Source: Scybalenecus merdavium
GTDB taxonomy: Bacteria > Bacillota > Clostridia > Oscillospirales > Acutalibacteraceae
Length of the DNA stretch: 64,000 nucleotides
Direction of reading: 5' to 3'
Assembly: GCA_018714405.1 (NCBI GenBank)
Contig: DVNM01000002.1
Span: 1 to 64,000 of the forward strand
How positions within the stretch are numbered: the first letter of the stretch is position 1; every line of letters starts with the position of its first letter. Positions 24,657 through 32,149 of the stretch are shown here, one piece after another. The translations under genes were made by a program, and so were the position numbers. The notes beneath the pieces are model-generated. The model saw nothing but the letters and a program-made list of their open reading frames with translations. It ran no database searches and had not been told where the DNA came from.

Positions 24657-24859
24657 AACACAGGCATCGCATTTGCGGTGCCTTTTTTAATGCTTTAAAA
24701 CCCGAGGCACGCGCGTGTCGGGCAACATACGCGACCGCTGCCGGCGGCAGAAAAAGGGAGCGTTTGTTGGCGCAGCGGTCAAAATTTGCGCTATAAAGCG
24801 GCAAATTTTGGGCACCGCAAGAGGGCGGCGAAGCCGTTCGGATCCTTCTGCCCCTGCCA
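24632..24859. repeat. Duplicated tRNA-Trp 3' end (att-like direct repeat)
   Basis: Bases 24836-24859 repeat the last 24 bases of tRNA-Trp (24633-24656) with a single A-to-G change, including the encoded CCA. The copies are about 200 bases apart. Between them lie the tRNA terminator and a perfect inverted repeat, CAAAATTTGC / GCAAATTTTG (24780-24810). It could be the scar of an element that integrated at the tRNA 3' end, or a local partial tRNA duplication. No integrase gene is nearby. Confidence 0.6.
24662..24688 (+). terminator. Terminator of the tRNA operon
   Basis: AGGCATCGC / GCGGTGCCT stem (one wobble) followed by T6. Confidence 0.8.
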
Positions 24860-25034
24860 TAGTAACAGAGCCTAATTTTACGATTTGGTTCTGTTATTTT
24901 TTTATCTATTTCTAACGCTTTTCTAATGCTTTTTGTTTTTTGTATATCTGCCTGCAATAGCGCAAATTAAAAAAGTTTATCAAAAATTTAGATGTAGAAC
25001 ACAAAAACATATTTTTATATTTTGAAAAAAATGG
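24860..25034. other. Intergenic region before fucO, nothing coding
   Basis: AT-rich spacer without a convincing open frame. Frames that run across the tRNAs on either strand are artefacts of tRNA and repeat sequence. Confidence 0.6.
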
Positions 25035-25062
25035 TAAAATAGCACTAACAATTCTGTTGTTA
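25032..25062 (+). promoter_or_regulatory. fucO extended -10 promoter with an inverted repeat at the start site
   Basis: TGG-TAAAAT (25032-25040) is an extended -10 without a good -35. TAACAA-TTCTG-TTGTTA (25046-25062) is a perfect dyad at the expected start site and may be an operator. Its arms equal Rex half-sites but in everted order, so I do not call it Rex. Confidence 0.45.
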
Positions 25063-25084
25063 ATATTTTTAGGGAGGAATCGTT

Positions 25085-26233
25085 ATGGTAAACAGATTCG
25101 TTTTAAATGAAACAAGCTATCACGGCGCCGGTGCAATCCAGGAAATTGCTACGGAAGTCAAGGGCAGGGGTTTTGCAAAAGCATTTGTGTGCTCCGACCC
25201 GGACCTTATAAAATTTAATGTTACCAAAAAGGTAACGGATGTGCTCGACAATGCCGGCATCGCCTATGAAATTTACAGTGAAATCAAGCCGAACCCGACG
25301 ATCGAAAATGTGCAGACGGGCGTGGAGGCTTTTAAGGCTTCGGGCGCAGACTGCATTATCGCCATCGGCGGCGGCTCCTCTATGGATACGGCCAAGGCAA
25401 TCGGTATCATCATTAAAAACCCCGAGTTTGCCGATGTCCGCTCGCTTGAGGGTGTTGCGCCGACCAAAAATAAGTGCGTACCGATCATTGCCGTGCCCAC
25501 AACGGCCGGCACTGCAGCCGAGGTCACAATTAACTATGTTATTACCGACGCGGAAAAAAGCAGAAAAATGGTGTGTGTTGATGTGCATGACATTCCGGTC
25601 GTTGCCGTTGTTGACCCGGATATGATGTCTTCCATGCCGAAGGGGCTTACTGCTGCTACGGGTATGGATGCGCTCACCCATGCGATCGAAGGCTATATCA
25701 CAGCCGGCGCTTGGGAAATGAGCGACATGTTCCACCTGAAAGCCATCGAAATCATTGCCAAGCATCTCAGAGGTGCTGTGGAAAACACGCCGGAGGGCCG
25801 CGAGGGCATGGCACTTGGCCAGTATATCGCCGGCATGGGCTTTTCAAACGTAGGCCTGGGCATCGTTCACTCTATGGCGCACCCGCTCGGCGCTGTATAT
25901 GATACGCCGCACGGCGTTGCCAACGCCATCATCCTGCCGACTGTTATGGAGTATAACGCACCGGCCACCGGCGAAAAGTACAGAGATATTGCCAAGGCCA
26001 TGGGCGTTACCGGCGTAGACAAAATGACGCTGGATGAAGCCAGGAAGGCTGCGGTCGACGCCGTTAAACAGCTTTCTCAGGACGTTGGTATCCCGGCTGA
26101 TCTGAAAGATATCGTCAAGCCCGAGGATGTGGATTTCCTTGCCCAGTCTGCATATGACGATGCCTGCCGTCCCGGCAACCCGCGCGAAACCAGCGTGGAA
26201 GAAATCAAGCAGCTTTATCTTTCCCTTATGTAA
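25085..26233 (+). CDS. fucO: Lactaldehyde reductase (L-1,2-propanediol oxidoreductase) FucO
   Basis: A 382-residue group III iron-dependent alcohol dehydrogenase, nearly identical in length to E. coli FucO (383) and similar along its whole length as I recall it: VNRFVLNETSYHGAGA at the start, IAIGGGSSMDTAKAIGII, PTTAGTAAEVTINYVITD, ATGMDALTHAIEGYIT and iron ligands in HSMAHPLGAVYDTPHGVANA. It reduces L-lactaldehyde, formed in fucose or rhamnose breakdown, to 1,2-propanediol with NADH. This links it to the GH29/GH95 enzymes downstream, although no fucose isomerase, kinase or aldolase is in the window. It starts after GGGAGGAATC and is monocistronic. Confidence 0.88.
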   Translation: MVNRFVLNETSYHGAGAIQEIATEVKGRGFAKAFVCSDPDLIKFNVTKKVTDVLDNAGIAYEIYSEIKPNPTIENVQTGVEAFKASGADCIIAIGGGSSMDTAKAIGIIIKNPEFADVRSLEGVAPTKNKCVPIIAVPTTAGTAAEVTINYVITDAEKSRKMVCVDVHDIPVVAVVDPDMMSSMPKGLTAATGMDALTHAIEGYITAGAWEMSDMFHLKAIEIIAKHLRGAVENTPEGREGMALGQYIAGMGFSNVGLGIVHSMAHPLGAVYDTPHGVANAIILPTVMEYNAPATGEKYRDIAKAMGVTGVDKMTLDEARKAAVDAVKQLSQDVGIPADLKDIVKPEDVDFLAQSAYDDACRPGNPRETSVEEIKQLYLSLM

Positions 26234-26251
26234 AATGAAAAAATAATATGT

Positions 26252-26290
26252 GCCGCCGCAGGTGATTTGCAACCTGCGGCGGCTTTTTTG
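26252..26290 (+). terminator. Terminator of fucO
   Basis: GCCGCCGCAGGT / ACCTGCGGCGGC stem followed by T6. Confidence 0.92.
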
Positions 26291-26391
26291 CGCGGGAAAA
26301 TAGGTTTAGAACGACTCTGCATTCTGTAAGATATAGTTCCGATAAAATCAGCGAAGGCGATGCAGTGCGTGAAGCGGCGCCAAGCTGTAAA

Positions 26392-26422
26392 AAGACGAAA
26401 CGCAGTTTTTGCGTTTCGTCTT
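26392..26422 (-). terminator. Terminator of the leftward GH3 gene
   Basis: Perfect 13-base arms AAGACGAAACGCA / TGCGTTTCGTCTT. On the minus strand the stem is followed by a T run (the AAAAAG on the plus strand), which suits the GH3 gene ending at 26475. Confidence 0.8.
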
Positions 26423-26474
26423 AGCATGTCCAAAAGGCGTAATGGTTAAAATCGTGCAGTCTGATCGGCAATTT

Positions 26475-28571
26475 TTACAGCGGGCATTTTTCTATGACTT
26501 TGGTTTTGGCTGTGTTTTCAAAATGAAATGGCCGGGAAAAGATGCTCTGCCCGTCCGAAACAGTAAAGGTGTAGACGCCGTTCAGGTACACCGTGTCGCC
26601 CTGTTCGTTGACCGAATAAAGATCTTTTTCCGAAAGGGAAACGGTGATTTCTTTTTCTTCGCCGCTGTGTATTGCAAAACGCCTAACGGCGATCAGTGCG
26701 CGTATCGGGTTTGCATATGACGTTTCGGGCTGCTTTACATAGACCTGCAGCACTTCGTCACAAAGCCGCGAGCCTGTGTTTTGGATTTTGCAGCAGATCG
26801 TCAGCCCCTCGATCGTACAGGCTGTTAGGCAAAACGTCGTGTAAGTCAGCCCATATCCGAACGGGTACTGTACTTCGCCGGTAAAGTAGCGGTATGTGCG
26901 GTTTTTCATTGCGTAATCTTCAAATGCCGGCAGGTCGTCTGTGCTGTTGTAAAATGTCACCGGAAGCTTGCCGCTGGGGGAGACGGCACCGAACAGCAGA
27001 TTGACAATGGCTCTGCCTGCTTTTGCCCCGGGGTACCAGCACTGTAAAATAGCGTCTACACGCGCTTTGTACGGGCGAAAATCCATGGCGCCGCCGGAAA
27101 AGTTTAAAAGAATGATTTTTTTGCCTGTGGCAATCAGTTTCTCCAGCAGTTCCTTTTGTACATTGGGCAGCTCCAGTGTGCGGCGGTCGCCCTGCTTGCC
27201 CAGCATTCCGCCGCCGCCCTGCAGAAGTTCGCCGGCTTCCTCGCCTTCCATGGAGCAGTCCAGTCCGGTGCACACCAGCAGCACATCTGCCTGCTGTGCT
27301 TTCTTGTAAGCCTCTGTCTGTAAGCGGGCGTTTTCCTTTTTATCGTAGGAATATCCCTGTGCGTAATCGGCATTTATGTGCATCTCCTGCAAAGCCTGCC
27401 GTATTTTAACAAAACTTGTTGGGGTACCAAAATAGTTGCCAAGGTAGGCCAAATCGTTTTCTGCGTTGTAGCCGATGAGCAGAAATTTTTGCTGCTTATT
27501 TTGCAGCGGCAGTATACCGTTGTTTTCCAAAAGCACAATGCCTTTTTCCGCCATCGTCACAGCAAAGGCTTCGTTTGCCGGCGATGCGTTTTCTTTTGGT
27601 GAGATCGCATCAAAAGGGCAGTCGTGCGCAAACATGCCAAGGCTGCTTCGCACAGCGAGGAGCCTGGCGGCGGCAGATTTCAGCGTTTCGCGGCTGACCA
27701 TTTTGAACGCATAGGAAAGCGGCAAAAATTTAAACATTTTACCGCACTCCAGTTCACATCCGGCGTTTAAAGCAAGCGCCGCGCCTTTTACAGGATTGGA
27801 TGCCAGCCGGTGGTGCTTCACAATATCACAAAGCGCGCCGCAGTCCGATACAAAATATCCTTCAAATCCCCAGGCGTCGCGCAAAAGCTTCTGGATCATC
27901 GTGTGGGATGCGCAGCAGCCTTCACCGTTAACACGGTTATATGCGCCCATTACGCCGCATACCTTGCCCTGTGTAACGGCCATTTTAAATGCGGGCAGGT
28001 AGGTCTCAAATAAATCTTTTTTAGAAACTTTTGCGTCAAAAGAGTGACGCTGTGCTTCCGGGCCGCTGTGCACGGCAAAGTGTTTCGCACACGCAGCCGT
28101 CTGTATGTAGTTCGGGTCGTCTCCCTGAAGTCCTTTTATAAATGCGACCCCCAACAGAGCGGTCAAATATGGGTCCTCGCCGTAAGTTTCCTGACCGCGT
28201 CCCCAGCGCGGATCTCGGAATATATTTATGTTCGGCGACCACATGGTAAGCCCTTTGTAAATACCGTAGTCGCCTTTTTGCTGGCAGTCGTTATATTTGG
28301 CGCGTGCTTCTGTAGAAATGATCCCGGCGCTTTTGTACAGCAGTTCATCGCTGAAGGTGGATGCCATACAGATGGCCTGCGGAAATACGGTTGCCGTGCC
28401 TGCGCGCGCCACGCCGTGCAAACACTCGTTCCACCAGTTATAGGGCAGGACCGCCAGCCGTTTGATTCCCCGCGAAGCGCTTAACAGCTGCGATATCAAC
28501 TCGCGCACCGACATCTTTCCGGCAAGTTCCAGCCCCGTTTGCCTGTGTGATTCTTTCGCTCTCTGATTCAT
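26475..28571 (-). CDS. Glycoside hydrolase family 3 (beta-glucosidase/beta-xylosidase)
   Basis: A 698-residue cytoplasmic GH3 enzyme: an N-terminal barrel, then an alpha/beta sandwich and a C-terminal Fn3-like domain (VQYPFGYGLTYTTF). The nucleophile is Asp243 in YFVSDCGALCDI. KHFAVHSGPEAQRH and GAYNRVNGEGCCAS are typical of the xylosidase/arabinosidase-like branch, so beta-xylosidase is a good guess but beta-glucosidase is not excluded. The ATG (28569-28571) follows AGGAGTG; upstream in-frame ATGs would run into the promoter region. It is divergent from the LacI gene and shares an operator with it. No signal peptide, so it acts on imported oligosaccharides. Confidence 0.9.
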   Translation of the reverse strand: MNQRAKESHRQTGLELAGKMSVRELISQLLSASRGIKRLAVLPYNWWNECLHGVARAGTATVFPQAICMASTFSDELLYKSAGIISTEARAKYNDCQQKGDYGIYKGLTMWSPNINIFRDPRWGRGQETYGEDPYLTALLGVAFIKGLQGDDPNYIQTAACAKHFAVHSGPEAQRHSFDAKVSKKDLFETYLPAFKMAVTQGKVCGVMGAYNRVNGEGCCASHTMIQKLLRDAWGFEGYFVSDCGALCDIVKHHRLASNPVKGAALALNAGCELECGKMFKFLPLSYAFKMVSRETLKSAAARLLAVRSSLGMFAHDCPFDAISPKENASPANEAFAVTMAEKGIVLLENNGILPLQNKQQKFLLIGYNAENDLAYLGNYFGTPTSFVKIRQALQEMHINADYAQGYSYDKKENARLQTEAYKKAQQADVLLVCTGLDCSMEGEEAGELLQGGGGMLGKQGDRRTLELPNVQKELLEKLIATGKKIILLNFSGGAMDFRPYKARVDAILQCWYPGAKAGRAIVNLLFGAVSPSGKLPVTFYNSTDDLPAFEDYAMKNRTYRYFTGEVQYPFGYGLTYTTFCLTACTIEGLTICCKIQNTGSRLCDEVLQVYVKQPETSYANPIRALIAVRRFAIHSGEEKEITVSLSEKDLYSVNEQGDTVYLNGVYTFTVSDGQSIFSRPFHFENTAKTKVIEKCPL

Positions 28572-28588
28572 GAAATTGCACACTCCTA

Positions 28589-28617
28589 TTGACAAAATCA
28601 CAAAAAAACTGTATAAT
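28589..28617 (+). promoter_or_regulatory. Consensus promoter of the LacI-family gene
   Basis: Perfect TTGACA (28589-28594), 17 bases, perfect TATAAT (28612-28617). Confidence 0.85.
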
Positions 28618-28625
28618 TTGCACAT

Positions 28626-28643
28626 ACCGTGCTCGTGCACGGT
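28626..28643. promoter_or_regulatory. LacI-type operator between facing promoters
   Basis: ACCGTGC-TCGT-GCACGGT, a perfect dyad with seven-base arms. It lies just downstream of the expected start sites of both the rightward LacI promoter and the leftward GH3 promoter, so one repressor could stop both. Binding by the adjacent regulator is inferred. Confidence 0.65.
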
Positions 28644-28657
28644 CACCATACAATAGA

Positions 28658-28686
28658 ATTCTACCACAGAATACATCATAAAACAA
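28658..28686 (-). promoter_or_regulatory. Leftward promoter of the GH3 gene
   Basis: On the minus strand, TTGTTT (28686-28681), 17 bases, TAGAAT (28663-28658). It faces the LacI promoter, so the two transcripts overlap by a few dozen bases. Confidence 0.55.
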
Positions 28687-28699
28687 GGGAGTAGTTGAA

Positions 28700-29713
28700 A
28701 TGCCGATCACCGAAAAAGAAATTGCGGCTCTTGCCGGTGTCAGCCGCGGCACGGTCGACCGTGCGCTCAAAGACCGGCCGGGCGTTTCCCCTGAAACGAA
28801 GGCGCGCGTTCTTGCCATTGCAAAAAAATACAATTACCGCCCGAATATTCTGGGAACGGCGCTCGTGCGTTCGGGTAAAACCACGCTTGTGCCCGTGATC
28901 TTAAACAGCGTTGGGAATCCGTTTTTTACCGCAGTGAAGGATGGGATGGCCGCTGCGCAGAAGGAGCTGTCCGGTTACGGCATTCGGCTTGCTTTAACAG
29001 AGTTTAAAGGTTATGAAGCTGCACATCTGCTGGATATTCTGAATGCGTTGCCCCCGGACACAAAGCAGCTGATCGTTTCGCCGATTTGTGACGAAAGGGT
29101 GGAGCAAAAACTGCAGCAGCTTGTCTGCAGCGGCGTTAGTGTCGTTATGCTGACCAGCCGGCTGGAATCGCTGAAAAACGCTAAGTACATTGGCTGTGAC
29201 TATCTGAAAAGCGGTCGTGTAGCGGGGCGGCTGGTCGGCCTGCTTTCAGGCGGACAGGCAAATCTGTTTTTGGTTACGGGCAGCGTGCACCATAAAGGTC
29301 ATGCACAGCGCGTGGACGGCATCCGCAATATTTTATCCAGAGATTATCCCGGGGTACGTCTTCTGGGTGTGTCCGAAAATCTTGACGATGACGAAGTGGC
29401 CTACCGCGCCATGCAGCAGGCGCTGCAGCAGTACCCGGAAATGGATTTTGTTTACATAATCGCCGGCGGCGTCAACGGCACTTTGCGTGCGCTCAGCGAA
29501 CAGAAGCGGTATATACGCGTCTGTACTTTCGACGAGACGCCGATGGCGCAAAAAGCGCTTCTTTCCGGCCGGATTTTGGCCACCATTTGCCAGCAGCCTT
29601 ATGAACAGGGTTATCAGGCGGTGAAAGCTATTTTTGACAAGGTTATCGGCCAGCGCCCGTTTGGCAGCGATTTTTATACAGAGCTTTCCATTAAAGTGGA
29701 TCAGTCTTTGTGA
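28700..29713 (+). CDS. LacI-family transcriptional regulator
   Basis: A 337-residue repressor. Residues 3-50 are the LacI helix-turn-helix and hinge region (KEIAALAGVSRGTVDRALKD and RPGVSPETKARVLAIAKKYNYRPN). The remainder is a periplasmic-binding-protein-like sugar sensor (VIVSP-type and DFVYIIAGGVNGTLRAL). Its place at the head of the sugar operon and the palindrome between it and GH3 suggest it controls both, released by a sugar from the target glycan. It starts after AAGGGAGTAG. The inducer cannot be deduced. Confidence 0.92.
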   Translation: MPITEKEIAALAGVSRGTVDRALKDRPGVSPETKARVLAIAKKYNYRPNILGTALVRSGKTTLVPVILNSVGNPFFTAVKDGMAAAQKELSGYGIRLALTEFKGYEAAHLLDILNALPPDTKQLIVSPICDERVEQKLQQLVCSGVSVVMLTSRLESLKNAKYIGCDYLKSGRVAGRLVGLLSGGQANLFLVTGSVHHKGHAQRVDGIRNILSRDYPGVRLLGVSENLDDDEVAYRAMQQALQQYPEMDFVYIIAGGVNGTLRALSEQKRYIRVCTFDETPMAQKALLSGRILATICQQPYEQGYQAVKAIFDKVIGQRPFGSDFYTELSIKVDQSL

Positions 29714-29739
29714 CGGCTGCATTTAAAATCGCTTTGCGT

Positions 29740-29767
29740 TTGTATGGATAAAAGCTGAGAATATAAT
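29740..29767 (+). promoter_or_regulatory. Possible promoter of the 12-gene sugar operon
   Basis: TTGTAT (29740-29745), 16 bases, TATAAT (29762-29767). No terminator follows the LacI gene, so read-through is also possible. Confidence 0.5.
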
Positions 29768-29837
29768 ATGTGGCGAACGGCAGTGTAAAAAATTATAACC
29801 GGTACAGAATATTTTGTTTAGCATAAGAGAGGGCCAT

Positions 29838-32135
29838 ATGAAGTGTTTGTTTTCCTTTAACCAGTATAATGCGTCCAAACTGCTTTCGCGCTGGGAATAC
29901 CCGATCGCCGAAAACACTTCTTCGGAAGATGTTGCGCTTACGGTGCAGTCGCACACCGGGCAAGACGACTTTAAAGTCACGCATCTGGTTTTTACGGCAA
30001 AGCGAACTTGCAAGCAGGTGGGGATCAGCGTGATTTTTGAGGCTGATGCCCACGATCTTTCGGATTACATTTTTGCGCCGGCTGCGCTTTACAACGGCAA
30101 CCGCTTTTATAGCGTCCGGCGGGAATATGCGCCGATGTATACCCGGGAAGATCTTGCCATGTGCCGCAAAGGCCCGGTCATTACGGATGTCCCACGGCTT
30201 TATTTGGACGGTACAGGAAGGGCGCAGCTCAATACCGGTGATTTGACCACGCCGTGCGCCGGCTATTTTTCCGAAAGCCGCAAGCAGGGCTTCTTGCTGT
30301 TTTGGCGGCAGAAAAACGAGGCCGGCAACTTCGGCCTTACGGTTGCGGAAAATCTGGAAAATGGGAAGCTTCGTTTTTACCTTTCTGCGCCCTGTGTGCG
30401 TGAAGAAACGAAATATGCCATGTGCACGACCGGCGCGCCCTCAGACGACCGTGGCGTATCTTTAAAAAAAGGCGATACGCTGACTTTTGATTTTGAAGAA
30501 TACAGCTTCCCGTGCGAAAGCATAACGGCGTTTTTGAACACATTTTTTAAAGTCCGTATCCGACCGGATCTTGCGCATACGCTGCCGGATGGCGTGCCGT
30601 GGTCCTATGCGTTTGACCTGCTCGAGTCAAAATACAATGCCAACAACTGGTGTGCAGACGGCGGTTTTTATAAATCGTCTGAAGCGGCGGGCGATTCGAT
30701 TTTCCGCCAGTGGCAGACTGGCTGGGTCGGCGGTGCGATGAACACGCTGCCGGGGCTTTTTATCGGCAATGCGCAAAGCGTGGAAAGAAGCCGGCGTACT
30801 TTGGACTTTGTGTTTGACAGACTCCAGCATCCGTCCGGTTTTTTGTACGGCGTGTACTGCGACGGACAGGTATACGGCGACTGCTTTGACGATGCGCATA
30901 ATGCAAACATTACGATGAGCCGGAAAAATGCCGACGCCATGTATTTTATTGCCAAACAGCTTTTGTGCCTGCGAGAAAGCGGTGAAGCGGTGCCCGAAAA
31001 ATGGAACAGAGGGCTTCGTAAGCTGGCCGATGCGTTTGTGGCGTTTTATGACAAAAACCGTGATTTGGCACAGTTTATCGATATGGAAAAAATGCAGCCT
31101 TACGCGCCCGGCACGGCTTCTGCGGCAATCGCTCCGGCAGGACTCGCGCTGTGCAGTCAATATTTCAACGAGAAAAAGTACCTTAAATGCGCCTGCGAGA
31201 TCGCGCAGAAATATTATGATGAATATGTAAAAGCCGGGTTTACCAATGCAGGCCCGGGCGAGATCCTGGCCTGTCCGGACAGTGAATCGGCTTTCGGCAT
31301 GCTCGAAAGCCTGGTTGCGCTTTATTCCTGCACGAATGACAAAAAATGGTCGGAGCTGGCGGTGGACACGGCTTCGATTTGCGCCAGCTGGTGCGTGTCT
31401 TACGATTATGCGTATGAAAAGGATACGCAGTGGTACCGGCGCGGCATTGCAACGACGGGCGCGGTTTGGGCAAGCGTGCAAAACAAGCATGCCGCACCCG
31501 GTATATGCACGCTTTCCGGTGCGTCGCTGTTTCGGCTGTTTCGCGCCACCGGAGACGTCCGCTATCTGGAACTGTGCCGGGACATCAGCCACAACATCAC
31601 GCAGTTTATCAGCACGCCTGAAAACCCCATGTACTGCAGTTACATATGGATGGAAAAAAATGTGCATTTGAAAAAGGCGCTGAACACAGCTTATGCCAAG
31701 TTTTTGATAAATCTGCACCGTTCGAGTAAAATCATTGCAAAGGTTATAGAAAAGCCCTATAACATTATTGTTAATTATCCCGGCCGCATGGGCGAGCGCT
31801 GCAACCTTTCCGATTGGGAGGGCAAGGCGAATGTCGGCGAGCTGCCCGGCGGCTCGTGCTGGTGCGAGGTCTCGACGATGCTGACCTATTTTGAACTGCC
31901 GGCTGTCTACCTGAATCCGGATACCGGTTTCGTATTTGCGCTCGACCATGTTCGTGCGGCTTGGGAGAACGGCGTGCTGGTGCTTGAAAATCCGACAGAT
32001 CATGATGCTGTTTACCGTATTTTTGCGGAAAACACAGCACAAAGGTCTTGTCCGCTTCCGGAAACTTTTATGCTCGGCTTTCAAACGGTGACCGTACCTG
32101 CGCACCGGCGTTCTGCGGTTAAAATTACATTATAA
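29838..32135 (+). CDS. Unassigned glycosidase-like protein, probable (alpha/alpha)6 barrel
   Basis: A 765-residue cytoplasmic protein. Residues 1 to about 240 look like a beta-sandwich. Residues about 250-600 are helical with repeated aromatic and acidic positions (for example RQWQTGWVGGAMNTLPGL, CFDDAHNANITMSRKNADAMYF, SESAFGMLESLVALYS), as in six-hairpin glycosidases. A beta-rich tail closes it. I cannot place it in a CAZy family and cannot name catalytic residues with confidence; conserved-looking Asp/Glu in DDAHN and PDSES are candidates. The ATG at 29838 follows AGAGAGGG. It opens the operon, 14 bases ahead of GH35, which argues for a role on the same glycan. Confidence 0.6.
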   Translation: MKCLFSFNQYNASKLLSRWEYPIAENTSSEDVALTVQSHTGQDDFKVTHLVFTAKRTCKQVGISVIFEADAHDLSDYIFAPAALYNGNRFYSVRREYAPMYTREDLAMCRKGPVITDVPRLYLDGTGRAQLNTGDLTTPCAGYFSESRKQGFLLFWRQKNEAGNFGLTVAENLENGKLRFYLSAPCVREETKYAMCTTGAPSDDRGVSLKKGDTLTFDFEEYSFPCESITAFLNTFFKVRIRPDLAHTLPDGVPWSYAFDLLESKYNANNWCADGGFYKSSEAAGDSIFRQWQTGWVGGAMNTLPGLFIGNAQSVERSRRTLDFVFDRLQHPSGFLYGVYCDGQVYGDCFDDAHNANITMSRKNADAMYFIAKQLLCLRESGEAVPEKWNRGLRKLADAFVAFYDKNRDLAQFIDMEKMQPYAPGTASAAIAPAGLALCSQYFNEKKYLKCACEIAQKYYDEYVKAGFTNAGPGEILACPDSESAFGMLESLVALYSCTNDKKWSELAVDTASICASWCVSYDYAYEKDTQWYRRGIATTGAVWASVQNKHAAPGICTLSGASLFRLFRATGDVRYLELCRDISHNITQFISTPENPMYCSYIWMEKNVHLKKALNTAYAKFLINLHRSSKIIAKVIEKPYNIIVNYPGRMGERCNLSDWEGKANVGELPGGSCWCEVSTMLTYFELPAVYLNPDTGFVFALDHVRAAWENGVLVLENPTDHDAVYRIFAENTAQRSCPLPETFMLGFQTVTVPAHRRSAVKITL

Positions 32136-32149
32136 GAAAGGTGTTTCAT

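Noticed and set aside
24780..24810. Inverted repeat near tRNA-Trp as terminator of the tRNA operon
   Set aside because: It has no T run after it, and a proper terminator already exists at 24662-24688.
24592..24957. Minus-strand frame across tRNA-Trp and the duplicated 3' end, with GAEGFEPSARG-type sequence
   Set aside because: This kind of peptide is the usual artefact of translating tRNA genes; there is no ribosome binding site and the tRNA explains the sequence. The matching plus-strand frames are rejected for the same reason.
25046..25072. Rex operator at fucO
   Set aside because: TTGTTAA is a perfect half-site, but the second half in the correct order (TTAACAA) is missing; only an everted repeat is present.
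30627..32105. 492-codon open frame antisense to the first operon gene
   Set aside because: Arg/His/Gln-rich composition typical of antisense shadows, no ribosome binding site, opposite to a tightly packed operon.
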